NCBI RefSeq assembly: GCF_963676325.1
Contig: NZ_OY781099.1
Span: 2,542,001-2,606,000 of the forward strand
DNA: 64,000 nucleotides
Source: an uncultured Bacteroides sp.
GTDB taxonomy: Bacteria > Bacteroidota > Bacteroidia > Bacteroidales > Bacteroidaceae
Direction: 5' to 3'
The notes beneath the pieces are model-generated. The model ran no database searches. It saw only the letters and a list, made by a program, of their open reading frames with translations, and was not told where the DNA came from. The translations under genes were made by a program, and so were the position numbers. Shown here in pieces: positions 55,501 to 64,000 of this stretch; the first letter of the stretch is position 1; every line of letters starts with the position of its first letter.

Positions 55501-55685
55501 TCGGCACTTCTTCCCGGCCATTGGGTTATGATGGTAATCTTCGTATTTGAAACATCAGGGAAAGCATCAACAGGCGTATTCTTAAAAGAAACCACTCCCG
55601 CAATCACAGCTATTGTGACACAGAAAAATATGAAGAACTTATTTTTCAGCGAGAAGGCTATTATGTTATCTATAAATTTATGCAT
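52560..55685 (-). CDS. CzcA/CusA-family heavy-metal RND efflux pump
   Basis: The inner-membrane proton-driven pump of a tripartite cation exporter, 1041 residues. RND layout: helix 1 (FFIFFCVTIAVIAGVV), a periplasmic porter part, a block of helices with HME-RND signatures (SMGAIDFGIITDGAVVMVEG; ARAVGMP), a second porter half and a second helix block (PFAAVGGIVALLVTHFNFSISAG). The Asp in the ITDGAVVMVE helix is the proton-relay site of metal pumps. Metal (Cu/Ag or Zn/Co/Cd) cannot be fixed; few Met pairs argue weakly against Cu. It is co-oriented with adaptor and TolC genes. Confidence 0.93.
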   Translation of the reverse strand: MHKFIDNIIAFSLKNKFFIFFCVTIAVIAGVVSFKNTPVDAFPDVSNTKITIITQWPGRSAEEVEKFITIPLEISMNSVQKKTDIRSTTLFGLSVINVMFDDHVDDNFARQQVINLIGDADLPDGVKPNVQPISGPTGEIYRYTLRSKTRDARELKTIQDWVIERNIRSVPGVADIVSFGGEVKTFEVSVNPNQLRNYGITSLELYNAIAKSNINVGGDVITKSSQAYVVRGIGLINNLDEIRNIVVKNVKGTPILVRHLADVHESYLPRLGQVGRLAENDVVEGIVIMRKGENPGAVIADLKAKVNEINKNILPKDVEIVPFYDRENLVNLAVHTVMHNLIEGMLLVTFIVLIFMADWRTTVIVSIVIPLALLFAFICLNLMGMSANLLSMGAIDFGIITDGAVVMVEGLFVALDARARAVGMPTFNRMSKMGLIRTTAKEKGKAVFFSKLIIITALLPIFSFQKVEGKMFSPLAFTLGFALLGALIFTLTLVPVLSSMLLKKNVREKDNKFVKYINDKFSAFFEKCCLHKKLTIVLATSIALAGLASFTLLGTEFLPQLNEGSIYIRATLPQSISLNESVTLANKMRKELASFPEVRQVLSQTGRPNDGTDATGFYNIEFFVDIYPEKEWKSGLTKAELIEKMQEKLSVYPGTDFNFSQPITDNVEEAASGVKGSIAVKVFGKDLYKSEKKAVEISKILSTVKGIEDLGVIRNIGQPELRIELNEKMLARYGVAKEDVQSIIEMAIGGKSASLLYEDERKFNIVVRYSPNFRQNEEAIGKILVPAMDGSMIPIKELAEIRTITGPLIIFRDNHARFCAVKFSIRGRDMGTAVSEAQRKVKASVHLPDGYSLKWTGDFENQQRASNRLAQVVPISIAIIFIILFVLFSNARDAGLVLLNVPFAAVGGIVALLVTHFNFSISAGIGFIALFGICIQNGVIMISDIKENIKKKYPLEEAVKRGMRSRIRPVVMTAAMAAIGLMPAAMSHGIGSESQRPLAIVIIGGLVGATFFTLFVFPLMVELVYKKMLYDEKGNLHQRRL

Positions 55686-55699
55686 TGTTCAAATAGTAT

Positions 55700-56791
55700 T
55701 TAATCAGCATTCAAAGCATTATATACTAACAGAGTATTCTGACTGATCAAAACGTCTCCTTCCTTGATTCCGGAACTTATATAAGAATATTTTCCCTGTT
55801 GATTATCAACTACCACCTCGCAAACTTTTAATTGTTTGTTGGGTTGCATGATAACTACATATTGCTTGCCGTTCTCGAATATGATATCCTTGGATTGAAT
55901 GCAAAGCATTGACTTACCTGATGGCTGACACTGCACATAGACATTGGCAAACATGCCCGGTTTTAGCATAAAATGATCGTTATTCAGTTTGATGCGTGCG
56001 CTCATGGTCTTGCTTTCATCGTCAAGCATATTATATACTTTATCAATAGAACCATAAAACTCTTTATCGGGATATGCCAGAGTGGTTATACGTACAGCGG
56101 CTCCTTCCTTAACTTTACTGATATCACTTTCATAAACATCGGCCATTACCCATACATTGTCCAGACCTGAGATAGTAAATAACTCTTCATTCTGATCGGA
56201 ACGGATCTGCATGTCCCTATTTATCTTTTTATCGACCACAAATCCTGAGACTGGTGCTTTAATGTGGTACACCGAATTACCGGAAATGTGATAGATATTA
56301 TATAGTTCCTTTATACGCTTCTGCTCGGATCGGGCATTTGCCATTTCCTGTTTAGCTTGCAACAAGTCTCTGTCAGAAGCCATTCCCGAATGAGCCATAT
56401 CTTCTGCAGTCTGCAAATTACGTTTTGCCACAAGAGAGTGCTGATTGGCATCGTTAAGCTGCTTTTGATAGTCGGCAATCTCGCCACTTCTAACTACAGC
56501 CAGCACTTGCCCTTTCTTTACATAATCACCTATCTCGGCATGAACCTCGGTTACATTTCCGCCAAATATTGAATAAACCTTGGCAACCTTCTCCTGATTG
56601 AAGGTTACTCGTCCGTTAAGCATCATTTCATTTGTTGCATTTCGCATACTTACAGTATCCAATGCAACAACTTTCTTAAGACTATCCGTCATAGTCAACG
56701 GTTTCACTTTATTATCTTGTTGCTCTGCCGAATGAGAACAGGCACTGAGGCAGGTTATTACTGCCGGTAGTAAAAAAAGATTTCGATTCAT
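55700..56791 (-). CDS. RND efflux periplasmic adaptor (membrane fusion protein)
   Basis: Bridges pump and outer-membrane channel. The 363-residue lipoprotein (lipobox LSAC) has the usual nested order. The barrel-sandwich half (VAKVYSIFGGNVTEVHAEIGDYVKKGQVLAVV) is followed by a helical hairpin (about 115-170; QKQLNDANQHSLVAKRNLQ). The second half-motif (IKAPVSGFVVDKKI) and the beta-barrel and proximal domains (VRITTLAYPDKEFYGSIDKV) come next. It lies 14 bp before the pump gene and 17 bp after the TolC-like gene. Confidence 0.94.
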   Translation of the reverse strand: MNRNLFLLPAVITCLSACSHSAEQQDNKVKPLTMTDSLKKVVALDTVSMRNATNEMMLNGRVTFNQEKVAKVYSIFGGNVTEVHAEIGDYVKKGQVLAVVRSGEIADYQKQLNDANQHSLVAKRNLQTAEDMAHSGMASDRDLLQAKQEMANARSEQKRIKELYNIYHISGNSVYHIKAPVSGFVVDKKINRDMQIRSDQNEELFTISGLDNVWVMADVYESDISKVKEGAAVRITTLAYPDKEFYGSIDKVYNMLDDESKTMSARIKLNNDHFMLKPGMFANVYVQCQPSGKSMLCIQSKDIIFENGKQYVVIMQPNKQLKVCEVVVDNQQGKYSYISSGIKEGDVLISQNTLLVYNALNAD

Positions 56792-56808
56792 ATCGTTATG
56801 CTTTTATT

Positions 56809-58071
56809 TTAGTAGGAAAAAAGAGTGCGGCCGGTTACTGTATTGAGGTTTTCCATGGCCAGAAGAACGTTCTTGCGTGTTTCGTAAAGTTTCAGACACA
56901 CGTCCTTATAACTCTCATAATAATCTATAAACTCGGGCATACTGATGTTTCGCTTACGGAAATTATCATTGACTCCTGTAATGAGTTGCCCAAAATCGTG
57001 TTCCAATGCTTCGTTGGATTGCTTATATAATTCAAGTGATTTCTGTAAACGGGTATATGCTGTGTAAAGCTCAGCGTTTGCTTTATCCTCGGCAGCGCTT
57101 TTCTCAATGGTGTTTTGCTCTGTGTCCAGACGGGCCGACCTGATGTTTCCCTGATTTCTGTTGAATACAGGAACTGATACACTGAATCCAAGTCCAAAGT
57201 AATTGGCCATGAAGCTACCGTTCTTATCATACGATCCTTTCAGTGAAACGGAAGGATAAGCCAATGCTTTTTGTAGTTTCAGATTTACCCGGGCAGCATC
57301 TATCTGTGCATTTGCCAGTTTTATATCCGGACGCTCCAATAGCTGACTCTGAAGGGTAGAATAAGAAAGAGAAGAGAGGTCGACTTTCTTAAATATGCTC
57401 TCGTCAAACAAAAGTTTAACGTCCTGTTGTGGTGGAAGCGATAGTAATACGTTGAGTTCTCCCCGCAAGGAGTGAACGGAATCTTCGGCTTCATTGCGTT
57501 CTTTTCTTAGGGAGAACAGCAATGCTTCTATTCTTGAACTCTCCATCAAAGAGACATTGCCCTTGCCCTGTTGCTCTTTCATGACCTGAAGCAACTTCTC
57601 TAAAGAAGTAATTTCCTTGTCGTAAACCTCTAATGACTTCGATGAAAAATAAAGTTGAGCAAATGTGTTGTTCAGCTCACTGTGTAAGGTTCTTAAAACT
57701 TCCTCGAACTGATACTCTGAAATCCTGAGGTTTGCCTTCTCCAGTCGGATACGCTGATTACGCTGACCGGCAATACTTATAACCTGTTCTATACTGGCAT
57801 TATAATCTCCCTGCTTACCAAGATAAAAGAACTTGCCATTCAAACCATTGTACACATTTTGCTCGAAGGAGACAACCGGATTCTCGAACAATTTTGCCTG
57901 AATAACCTGTGCCTTTGCCATTTCAATATTATAATGTTCGGCAATCAAGGAAAGATTGTGCTCCTGAAAACGCTGCTCTGCATCTTTCAAAGTGAGTGGC
58001 ATTGGGCCTTCCTGAGCAGATAGTCTGAAAGAAAACAACAATAAAAAGAAAATAAAAACTAGCCTATTCAT
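56809..58071 (-). CDS. TolC-family outer membrane efflux channel
   Basis: The outer-membrane exit duct of the RND system. A 420-residue OEP protein with signal peptide (ending LSAQ) and the two long helical-hairpin repeats typical of the family (MPLTLKDAEQRFQEHN ... MAKAQVIQAKLFENP; then LERPDIKLANAQIDAARVNLKLQKALAYPSVSLKGSY). It is first in the efflux operon. Confidence 0.93.
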   Translation of the reverse strand: MNRLVFIFFLLLFSFRLSAQEGPMPLTLKDAEQRFQEHNLSLIAEHYNIEMAKAQVIQAKLFENPVVSFEQNVYNGLNGKFFYLGKQGDYNASIEQVISIAGQRNQRIRLEKANLRISEYQFEEVLRTLHSELNNTFAQLYFSSKSLEVYDKEITSLEKLLQVMKEQQGKGNVSLMESSRIEALLFSLRKERNEAEDSVHSLRGELNVLLSLPPQQDVKLLFDESIFKKVDLSSLSYSTLQSQLLERPDIKLANAQIDAARVNLKLQKALAYPSVSLKGSYDKNGSFMANYFGLGFSVSVPVFNRNQGNIRSARLDTEQNTIEKSAAEDKANAELYTAYTRLQKSLELYKQSNEALEHDFGQLITGVNDNFRKRNISMPEFIDYYESYKDVCLKLYETRKNVLLAMENLNTVTGRTLFSY

Positions 58072-58186
58072 CTGTCTGATATTTTTTCAGGCAAATTTAC
58101 GGCTGCTTCACCAAGTGGAAGTATAAAAGCGATTATAATCTATTAAGACCATATTAGAAAGCTATTAGAAAAGACTTAGAAACAAA

Positions 58187-58225
58187 TATATCCCTTAGTA
58201 CTTTGAAGAAATACTAAGGGATATA
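58187..58225 (-). terminator. Perfect 14-bp hairpin between operons
   Basis: TATATCCCTTAGTA (58187-58200) and its exact complement (58212-58225) with an 11-nt loop. On the minus strand it is followed by TTTGTTTC. It probably ends the aminotransferase-to-permease transcript before the efflux operon. Confidence 0.7.
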
Positions 58226-58297
58226 CTGTGTAACAAGCTATGGCTTATTCTTAAAAAGCATTCGCCTTTCTTTCAGAATTATTGGCCAATGGATTTT

Positions 58298-58337
58298 ATT
58301 TATTGGAGAATGGTTGGGCATCCATTCGCCAATAAAT
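58298..58337. terminator. Second hairpin just after the LolC/E-like gene
   Basis: ATTTATTGGAGAATGG (58298-58313) pairs with CCATTCGCCAATAAAT (58322-58337) with one mismatch and an 8-nt loop. It has no long T-run; it may be a terminator or a transcript-stabilising 3' hairpin. Confidence 0.55.
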
Positions 58338-58354
58338 TTATAACGATTGGTTTA

Positions 58355-59599
58355 TTATTCAAACTGAATGGATTTAGCCGGATGTATCTTGGATATAAGA
58401 TAAGAAGGTCCCACTAACATTAAAACAGCAGCAAGGAAAGTGCACACATTGATTAAAAGGAAGAGCCAGATATTGAACTCAACAGGTACATGATCAATGT
58501 AATAGGTTTCTGGATTTAACTTGAAAATCTGGAATTTAGACTGCACAAAGCAGAACAACAATCCTATCACATTTCCCCAGAACATGCCTTTTCCTATCAG
58601 GAATACTGAGAAATAAAGGAATATTTCACGTATGCTGTAATTTTTTGCGCCAAGAGCCTTGAGAATACCAATCATGTTTGTTCTCTCAAGAATAATTATC
58701 AATAGCCCCGATATCATTGTAAATCCAGCCACACCGAGCATTAATATCAGAATAACCCACACATTCATATCAAGCAGGCTGAGCCATGCAAATACTGCCG
58801 GGTTCAACTGTTTCACCGTTTGCATATAATACACTCCGCCGTACTTATCCACTTGCTTATCTACATGTCTGTATACATTATAAGCCACCTTATCCAAATC
58901 ATCATAATTAGTAATCTGAAGTTCCATTCCGGTTGATTGTTCCGGTTCCCACTGATTCAGTCGGTTCACTGTGTGAATGTCAGTCAGCAGAAACATATTA
59001 TCGAACTCTGAAAAGTTAGTCTGATATATACCTTTAATAACAAACCTGCGAGCCCTTACTTCATTCTGAATAAAATACGTATAGATCTTATCGCCTAACT
59101 TCAGGTTCAACTTATTGGCCAAGGCTTTGGAAATAAGAACTTCATTCGAAGAAGATGAATCGTTAAAAGCAGGAACCTCCCCTTCAACCAGATTCTTGCG
59201 GAAGAAAGTAGGATCAAACTCCTGCCCCACTCCTTTTAAAACCATTCCCTGAAACGCATCGTCAGTCTTTATCATTCCTGGTTTTGTAGAAAAGCGCTGC
59301 ACATGCTTTATTCCGGGAATGGAAGAAATGACTTTTATGATACTATCATTTGTAACCACCGGACGTGTTTCATAAGACAGTGACGAATCAAAGTTACTAA
59401 TCTGGATATGAGAACCAAATCCAATCACCTTACCTTTTATTTCATCCTTAAAACCTATAACAACAGCTACAGATACAATCATTACTGCCAGCCCGATAGC
59501 TATACCAAACATGGCAATACGCACTGCCGGTTTAGAGACTTGCTTGCCGGTTTCTTTACCGGAATATATTCTTTTAGCTATAAACAGCGAAAAATTCAT
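58355..59599 (-). CDS. LolC/LolE-like ABC transporter permease (FtsX domain)
   Basis: An inner-membrane permease of the MacB/LolC type, probably for lipoprotein release toward the outer membrane. In 414 residues: N-terminal helix (AMFGIAIGLAVMIVSVAVVIGF), a periplasmic domain of about 220 residues (IQISNFDSS ... KQLNPAVFAWL), and three C-terminal helices with the FtsX signature (LLIIILERTNMIGILKALGAKNYSIREIF). The ATPase partner is not adjacent. Its stop-to-start distance with the acyltransferase gene is only 1 base, so they are co-transcribed. Confidence 0.88.
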   Translation of the reverse strand: MNFSLFIAKRIYSGKETGKQVSKPAVRIAMFGIAIGLAVMIVSVAVVIGFKDEIKGKVIGFGSHIQISNFDSSLSYETRPVVTNDSIIKVISSIPGIKHVQRFSTKPGMIKTDDAFQGMVLKGVGQEFDPTFFRKNLVEGEVPAFNDSSSSNEVLISKALANKLNLKLGDKIYTYFIQNEVRARRFVIKGIYQTNFSEFDNMFLLTDIHTVNRLNQWEPEQSTGMELQITNYDDLDKVAYNVYRHVDKQVDKYGGVYYMQTVKQLNPAVFAWLSLLDMNVWVILILMLGVAGFTMISGLLIIILERTNMIGILKALGAKNYSIREIFLYFSVFLIGKGMFWGNVIGLLFCFVQSKFQIFKLNPETYYIDHVPVEFNIWLFLLINVCTFLAAVLMLVGPSYLISKIHPAKSIQFE

Positions 59600-59600
59600 C

Positions 59601-60593
59601 TTATTTTCCTCCCATTAAAAAGGTTAATGACTTACTTTTATGTATTACATACCTTGTCAGTAATACCGGAATTACAAGACCGGCAATAACTGCTGCAATT
59701 AATGCAATTCCGTATGTCAACGGAAAAAGTAAACCAACTTTTTCATATACTACCCTTATAAAATAGACTCCAGCCATGTGAAGCAGGTAAATGTAGGCAC
59801 TGTACTTACCCAACGACATAAGTATTTTACTATCTTCTCTTTCTGCCAACCAATGAGAAACGGAGACAATTAAGTAACTTCCGGCAAATCCGCAAATCAG
59901 ATTCAGCAATTGTCCAATATAATCATCGGAAAACCACGCCCTAAAATAGAATGCCAATATTAATATTAAGGCTGATCCTGCAATATGAACTGCTGACATT
60001 TGCACTTTTACCTTTTCCATTAACAGGAAGAGTACCATGCCTCCCCAGAAATAGACAATAAATGAATGCACAAATGATAGGTAAAACAGTTGGGGCATAG
60101 GTATGAAATAAAGTGCTATGGATAAGACTCCTAATATTACAACACCTTTTTTAAATCGCATGCAGATGGCAGATATAACAAATATCATGAACAAAGTGTA
60201 CATGAACCATAAGAAGACAGCTGATCCACCAACATTTGTATAAAATATCTCCAGAAGGTAATGCCAGTCGACCATTCTCTTTACCGGCATAGACTGCCCA
60301 ATAATAAAATTAAGCGCTGCAATAGCAAACGATATAAAGAAATAGGGAACCATCAAACGGAGAAACTTCTTCTTCAGAAAAGGAATAACAGAGATTTTGT
60401 CTGGTTTCTTATATAAAGACATCTGAAATAGAAAACCAGACAAAACCATAAACAGAGGCATATGGAATGAAAAAATAAAATTTTTCATTCTAATATAATA
60501 TTCGGGCATGTATATGGAAGAAGTAAAATGCCCCACTACAACCAAGATTATACCAAAAGCTTTAGAAAGCGTTATGTAATCATACTGCTTCAT
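59601..60593 (-). CDS. Membrane acyltransferase (acyltransferase 3 family)
   Basis: A multi-helix enzyme that O-acylates (often acetylates) an envelope glycan or lipid. The 330-residue protein starts with the family hallmark DYITLSKAFGIILVVVGHFTSS, contains SFHMPLFMVLSGFLF and RLMVPYFF, and has about ten hydrophobic helices. The acceptor is unknown. It sits between the aminotransferase (9 bp gap) and the permease. Confidence 0.9.
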   Translation of the reverse strand: MKQYDYITLSKAFGIILVVVGHFTSSIYMPEYYIRMKNFIFSFHMPLFMVLSGFLFQMSLYKKPDKISVIPFLKKKFLRLMVPYFFISFAIAALNFIIGQSMPVKRMVDWHYLLEIFYTNVGGSAVFLWFMYTLFMIFVISAICMRFKKGVVILGVLSIALYFIPMPQLFYLSFVHSFIVYFWGGMVLFLLMEKVKVQMSAVHIAGSALILILAFYFRAWFSDDYIGQLLNLICGFAGSYLIVSVSHWLAEREDSKILMSLGKYSAYIYLLHMAGVYFIRVVYEKVGLLFPLTYGIALIAAVIAGLVIPVLLTRYVIHKSKSLTFLMGGK

Positions 60594-60602
60594 AAAGAAC
60601 TA

Positions 60603-61802
60603 TTAATCTACTCTCCCCGGATAAGCTTCAAGCGCCTTACTCAAAACAAAAAGTGCACGGGTAAGATCTTCTTTCTTTAATACATAAGCAATACGCACTT
60701 CATTGTATCCTGCACCCGGAGTTGTATAGAAACCGGAAGCTGGTGCCATAAATACGGTTTCTCCCTCGTATTCAAAGTCGGAAAGACACCATGCACAGAA
60801 CTTATCTGAATCATCGACAGGAAGTTTAGCCACTGTATAGAAAGCTCCCATCGGAATTGGAGAATAAACTCCCGGTATTTTATTCAATCCGTCAATTAAA
60901 CACTTACGGCGTTCAACATATTCGTCATATACCTCTCTGCTATATTCTTCAGGAGCATCCAAAGAAGCCTCAGCAGCAATTTGTCCAATTAATGGAGGAC
61001 TTAAACGCGCCTGGCAAAATTTCATAACGGCATCACGAACTTCTTTGTTCTTTGTAATTAATGCACCAATACGAATACCGCATTCTGAGTATCTTTTGGA
61101 TACAGAATCAATCAGAACTACATTGTTTTCAATTCCTTCCAGGTGGCAAGCCGAAATATAAGGAGAGCCAGTGTAAATAAATTCACGGTAAACCTCATCA
61201 GAGAACAAGAACAGGTCATATTTCTTAACCATATCTCTGATTTGATTCATTTCCTTGCGAGTATATAAATAACCGGTAGGGTTGTTCGGATTACAAATAA
61301 GAATACCTTTTGTGCGTTCATTGATTAATTCCTCAAACTTCTCAACCTTTGGAAGAGAGAAACCTTCTTCAATAGTAGTTGCCACAGTACGAATCACAGC
61401 TCCGGCAGATATGGCAAACGCCATGTAGTTGGCATAAGCTGGTTCCGGAACAATAATCTCGTCGCCAGGATTCAGACAAGACATAAAAGCAAAAAGTACC
61501 GCTTCTGATCCACCAGTGGTTATAATAATATCATCTGCAGTCAGATTAATATTAAACTTCGCATAATAATGGGTAAGCTTTTCACGATAACTTCTATAAC
61601 CATCACTAGGACTATATTCTAAGATTGTACGATCAATATTACGGATTGCGTCAAGAGCAGCTTTTGGTGTAGGAAGATCAGGCTGACCAATATTTAGGTG
61701 ATACACGTAAATTCCTCTTTGTTTAGCCGCGTCAGCTAATGGAGCAAGCTTCCTGATAGGTGAAGCAGGCATTTCATTTCCACGAATGGATATAGTTGGC
61801 AT
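60603..61802 (-). CDS. Class I/II PLP aminotransferase (aspartate aminotransferase type)
   Basis: A fold-type I aminotransferase of 399 residues with PLP-binding Lys236 in DSVSKRYSECGIRIG, HLNIGQPDLPTP near the N-terminus, the TTGGSEAVLFAF phosphate loop, ICNPNNPTGY, and the C-terminal substrate Arg in EVRIAYV. This subgroup normally transaminates aspartate or a related acid; another amino acid is possible. It is first in a minus-strand operon and divergent from the isomerase-fold gene. Confidence 0.92.
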   Translation of the reverse strand: MPTISIRGNEMPASPIRKLAPLADAAKQRGIYVYHLNIGQPDLPTPKAALDAIRNIDRTILEYSPSDGYRSYREKLTHYYAKFNINLTADDIIITTGGSEAVLFAFMSCLNPGDEIIVPEPAYANYMAFAISAGAVIRTVATTIEEGFSLPKVEKFEELINERTKGILICNPNNPTGYLYTRKEMNQIRDMVKKYDLFLFSDEVYREFIYTGSPYISACHLEGIENNVVLIDSVSKRYSECGIRIGALITKNKEVRDAVMKFCQARLSPPLIGQIAAEASLDAPEEYSREVYDEYVERRKCLIDGLNKIPGVYSPIPMGAFYTVAKLPVDDSDKFCAWCLSDFEYEGETVFMAPASGFYTTPGAGYNEVRIAYVLKKEDLTRALFVLSKALEAYPGRVD

Positions 61803-61985
61803 ACTTTTAAGTATTAAAATATATTTTCAATTGAGCTGCAAAGATAGAACTTCAAAAGTAACCAAGCAAACAAATAGTTAACAAAAATAAGGCAGAAAGC
61901 AGTATAAAATAAGTTTTTATCACGATTATATATTATTTCAAATAAAATATGTAAGTTTGCATAACCCTTAACGTGAAAGTTTGCT

Positions 61986-63224
61986 ATGATTAAAATTCAT
62001 CTTATTACTTTCTCATCTGTTCTTCAGAAACAGATTTCTATCTACAAAATGCATGAAACAATGCTGAGTGAGTTAGAGAAATTCTTCACCATAGAAATTG
62101 TGGATTACAAAGAACTGTACACGCTGACCGAAGATGATTTTAAACTTGTTTTTATTGCTACGGGAGGAACAGAAAAATACTTCGTCCGCAATTTTGAATT
62201 TCTGCCTCAGCCGGTGATTCTGCTGACTAATGGCATGCAGAATTCGCTCTCTGCATCATTGGAAATCTCTTATTGGTTGCAATGTAAAGGACTAAAATCG
62301 GAGATTCTTCATGGAGATATAAAGACAATTGTACATAGAATTCAGATACACTACAATAATTTCGAGGCTCAAAAAGCAATCAGAGGAAAAAGAATTGGGG
62401 TTATTGGTACACCTTGTTCGTGGCTAATAGCAAGCAGCGTGGACTATTTGCTGACTAAGCGCCGCTGGGGAATAGAATTTTTAAACATTCCAATCGAGAA
62501 TGTGACAAACAGATATGATCTGATTAGTGAAGATGAAGTTGGAGAACAGGCTGCTATTATAGCCGGAAAAGCATTGGCTTGCAGAGAGGCTACTCCGGAA
62601 GATATGATAAAAGCAATGCGTGTTTACAAAGCCATTAAGCAAATCTGCGAAAAAGAGAAATTGGTGGCTATAACATTGAATTGTTATAAACTAATTAACC
62701 TGTTAGGAACAACCGGATGTCTGGCTCTTTCTTTGCTAAATGATGAAGGAATACTTGCCGGATGTGAGGGCGATTTGCAATCAATCTTCACCTTTCTTGC
62801 TATAAATGCTGTTACTGGCCGTACTCCATTTATGGCAAATCCAATACAGATTAACCTCAAAAGCAATGAAATGGTATTTGCCCATTGCAGCGTTAGCACA
62901 AAACTAACGGAACAATACATTCTTAGAAGTCATTTTGAAAGCAATACAGGAGTTTCTATTCAGGGAATCTTACCTGCCGGAGACGTGACAATAGTAAAGT
63001 GCGGCGGTGAATGCCTTGATGAATATTATGTTACTTCCGGAAGATTACTTGAAAATACAAATTACATAAATGTATGCCGCACGCAAATCCGTGTCAAACT
63101 GGATAGTCCGGTAGATTATTTTCTGCGCAATCCTATCGGAAATCATCACATGATTATTTTAGGTAATTATGAAAAGCAGTTAGATGCCTTCTTTGCATCC
63201 AATAATTGCAAGCGAATAGAATAG
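61986..63224 (+). CDS. L-fucose/arabinose isomerase-fold protein
   Basis: I place this 412-residue protein in the FucI/AraA-like fold superfamily. It has N-terminal Rossmann-like strands (KLVFIATGGTEKY, PVILLTNGMQNSLSASLEI), a middle domain (GKRIGVIGTPCSWLI) and a C-terminal part with VAITLNCYKLINLL, CEGDLQSIFTFLAINAVTG and FMANP. The CEGDL Glu-x-Asp pair corresponds to the metal site region of this fold. No sugar genes lie near it, so the substrate is unknown; several relatives are annotated only as fucose isomerase-like. Its stop overlaps a 12-bp inverted repeat shared with the convergent gene. Confidence 0.75.
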   Translation: MIKIHLITFSSVLQKQISIYKMHETMLSELEKFFTIEIVDYKELYTLTEDDFKLVFIATGGTEKYFVRNFEFLPQPVILLTNGMQNSLSASLEISYWLQCKGLKSEILHGDIKTIVHRIQIHYNNFEAQKAIRGKRIGVIGTPCSWLIASSVDYLLTKRRWGIEFLNIPIENVTNRYDLISEDEVGEQAAIIAGKALACREATPEDMIKAMRVYKAIKQICEKEKLVAITLNCYKLINLLGTTGCLALSLLNDEGILAGCEGDLQSIFTFLAINAVTGRTPFMANPIQINLKSNEMVFAHCSVSTKLTEQYILRSHFESNTGVSIQGILPAGDVTIVKCGGECLDEYYVTSGRLLENTNYINVCRTQIRVKLDSPVDYFLRNPIGNHHMIILGNYEKQLDAFFASNNCKRIE

Positions 63225-63254
63225 AAACAAACGTATTGTCAATTTCTATTCTAT
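63216..63254. terminator. Bidirectional terminator hairpin
   Basis: ATAGAATAGAAA (63216-63227) and TTTCTATTCTAT (63243-63254) form a perfect 12-bp stem between convergent genes; the left arm includes the stop codon of the isomerase-fold gene. Confidence 0.65.
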
Positions 63255-63270
63255 GCTATAATCTTAAGTG

Positions 63271-64000
63271 CTAAACAAGAATGGGATTTTCCTGCCATTT
63301 ACCTGCTATAAGTTCCATTACCATGTTTATCCCTGCAGTCTTTAATGCCTGAAGAGCCTCTATACGTCCATCGTTTACCAGCTCCGGATAATGAGAATCT
63401 GAATTTACCAGAACAGGAATATGCATCTCTTTGATCAGAGAAAAGCAAGTAGTATCCGGATAAAAGACGCCCAGCTTATGATATGCTTTTGTATTTACCT
63501 CCATCATATATCCTTTTTCGGAAATGAATGCAAATAAATCTCTCTGTGCTTGCTTATACCAACTCTGTTCAGAGACATTGGGCTGACAAAAAGAGGCATT
63601 GTATGCAATTTTATCTGCATGCCCCACAATATCAAAACCACCAAGTTCAGCCATAGACATTAGTTTGCTGAAATATGCAAGAACTGTTGCCTTTACATCA
63701 CTATGAAAATGATTATCCAGCCTTTCTTTAAAAACTTCTTTGCTACAATCAACGTCAACTATTTCTCCCTTATCATCTTTCAAAAGATGTACTGAGCCAA
63801 TACGGTAATCTAAAGGTAGATTCCGGAAATATTCGATGGAAGGATTACTATACTCATCCAGGTAATCTATTTCCAGTCCGATATATAATTCTATTCTACC
63901 CTGATATTCATTCTTCAGACTACGGAACTCTTCAAGATAAGACTCCACATCCTCTTTTTTCATGGTCCAATGCGTAGGAAAAGGAAGCGGAGCATGAGAC
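63271..64000 (-). CDS. hisK: PHP-family histidinol-phosphatase, N-terminus beyond window
   Basis: Would dephosphorylate L-histidinol phosphate in histidine synthesis. The frame is open to the right edge: codons before the ATG at 63963 read SHAPLPFPTHWT, a conserved part of the family, so that ATG is internal. The visible part shows GLEIDYLDEY, GSVHLL, FDIVGHADKIAYN, MEVNTKAYHK and LVNSDSHYPE, the His/Asp/Glu metal ligands of PHP phosphatases. The first HxH motif should be outside the window. It is far from the hisHAFI cluster on the other strand. Confidence 0.88.
   Translation of the reverse strand, partial: SHAPLPFPTHWTMKKEDVESYLEEFRSLKNEYQGRIELYIGLEIDYLDEYSNPSIEYFRNLPLDYRIGSVHLLKDDKGEIVDVDCSKEVFKERLDNHFHSDVKATVLAYFSKLMSMAELGGFDIVGHADKIAYNASFCQPNVSEQSWYKQAQRDLFAFISEKGYMMEVNTKAYHKLGVFYPDTTCFSLIKEMHIPVLVNSDSHYPELVNDGRIEALQALKTAGINMVMELIAGKWQENPILV

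Overview
The window is Bacteroidales DNA, most like Bacteroides or a close relative. Evidence: two SusC/SusD polysaccharide utilisation loci (PULs), two hybrid two-component regulators (HTCS), promoters with TAnnTTTG -7 boxes, and a Bacteroides-type hisHAFI / lysC / lysA / purU core. Base use is A+T-rich apart from G+C-richer repeat DNA at 16-22 kb. The species cannot be fixed from the sequence alone.

Region 1 (1-16.1 kb) is PUL 1. A divergent HTCS, cut by the left edge, faces a plus-strand run: type-B carboxylesterase, SusC, SusD, a lipoprotein of two internal repeats, a CBM48-like/esterase fusion, a lipoprotein GH3 and a second GH3. Two esterases with two GH3 enzymes suggest an acylated beta-linked glycan or glycoside, possibly acylated xylo- or gluco-oligosaccharides. 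Three TTTGAAC half-sites 20-22 bp apart lie before the first gene and are a likely HTCS operator.

Region 2 (16.1-21.9 kb) is layered mobile and repeat DNA. An IS3-family element (exact 3-bp target duplication GTA) carries a group II intron behind a hairpin at its 3' end, and has itself landed in a palindromic member of a local repeat family. Four copies of that family surround an AAA/DUF4143 ATPase gene and the orphaned 3' tail of a second such gene.

Region 3 (21.9-38.1 kb) is PUL 2 on the minus strand: SusC, SusD, GH43, GH28, with a divergent HTCS. It probably targets a pectic polysaccharide. The HTCS reading frame ends inside an IS4-family element. The next gene, a SUMF1-sialidase-like fusion, ends inside a 165-bp MITE with 26-bp perfect inverted repeats and an 8-bp target duplication.

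Region 4 (38.2-42.1 kb) holds a small lipoprotein, two gene remnants, an AI-2E-type permease, a secreted protein of eight 11-residue LEA-like repeats, and two near-identical tRNA-Asp genes with matching promoters.

Region 5 (42.2-64 kb) is mostly chromosomal core: purU, hisH-hisA-hisF-hisI(E), an FtsE-like ATPase, lysC, lysA and a family 2 glycosyltransferase. Converging on these is a minus-strand metal-efflux set (TolC-like, adaptor, CzcA/CusA-like RND pump, response regulator, sensor kinase). Next come an aminotransferase-acyltransferase-LolC/E-like permease operon, a fucose-isomerase-fold protein and a PHP histidinol phosphatase cut by the right edge.
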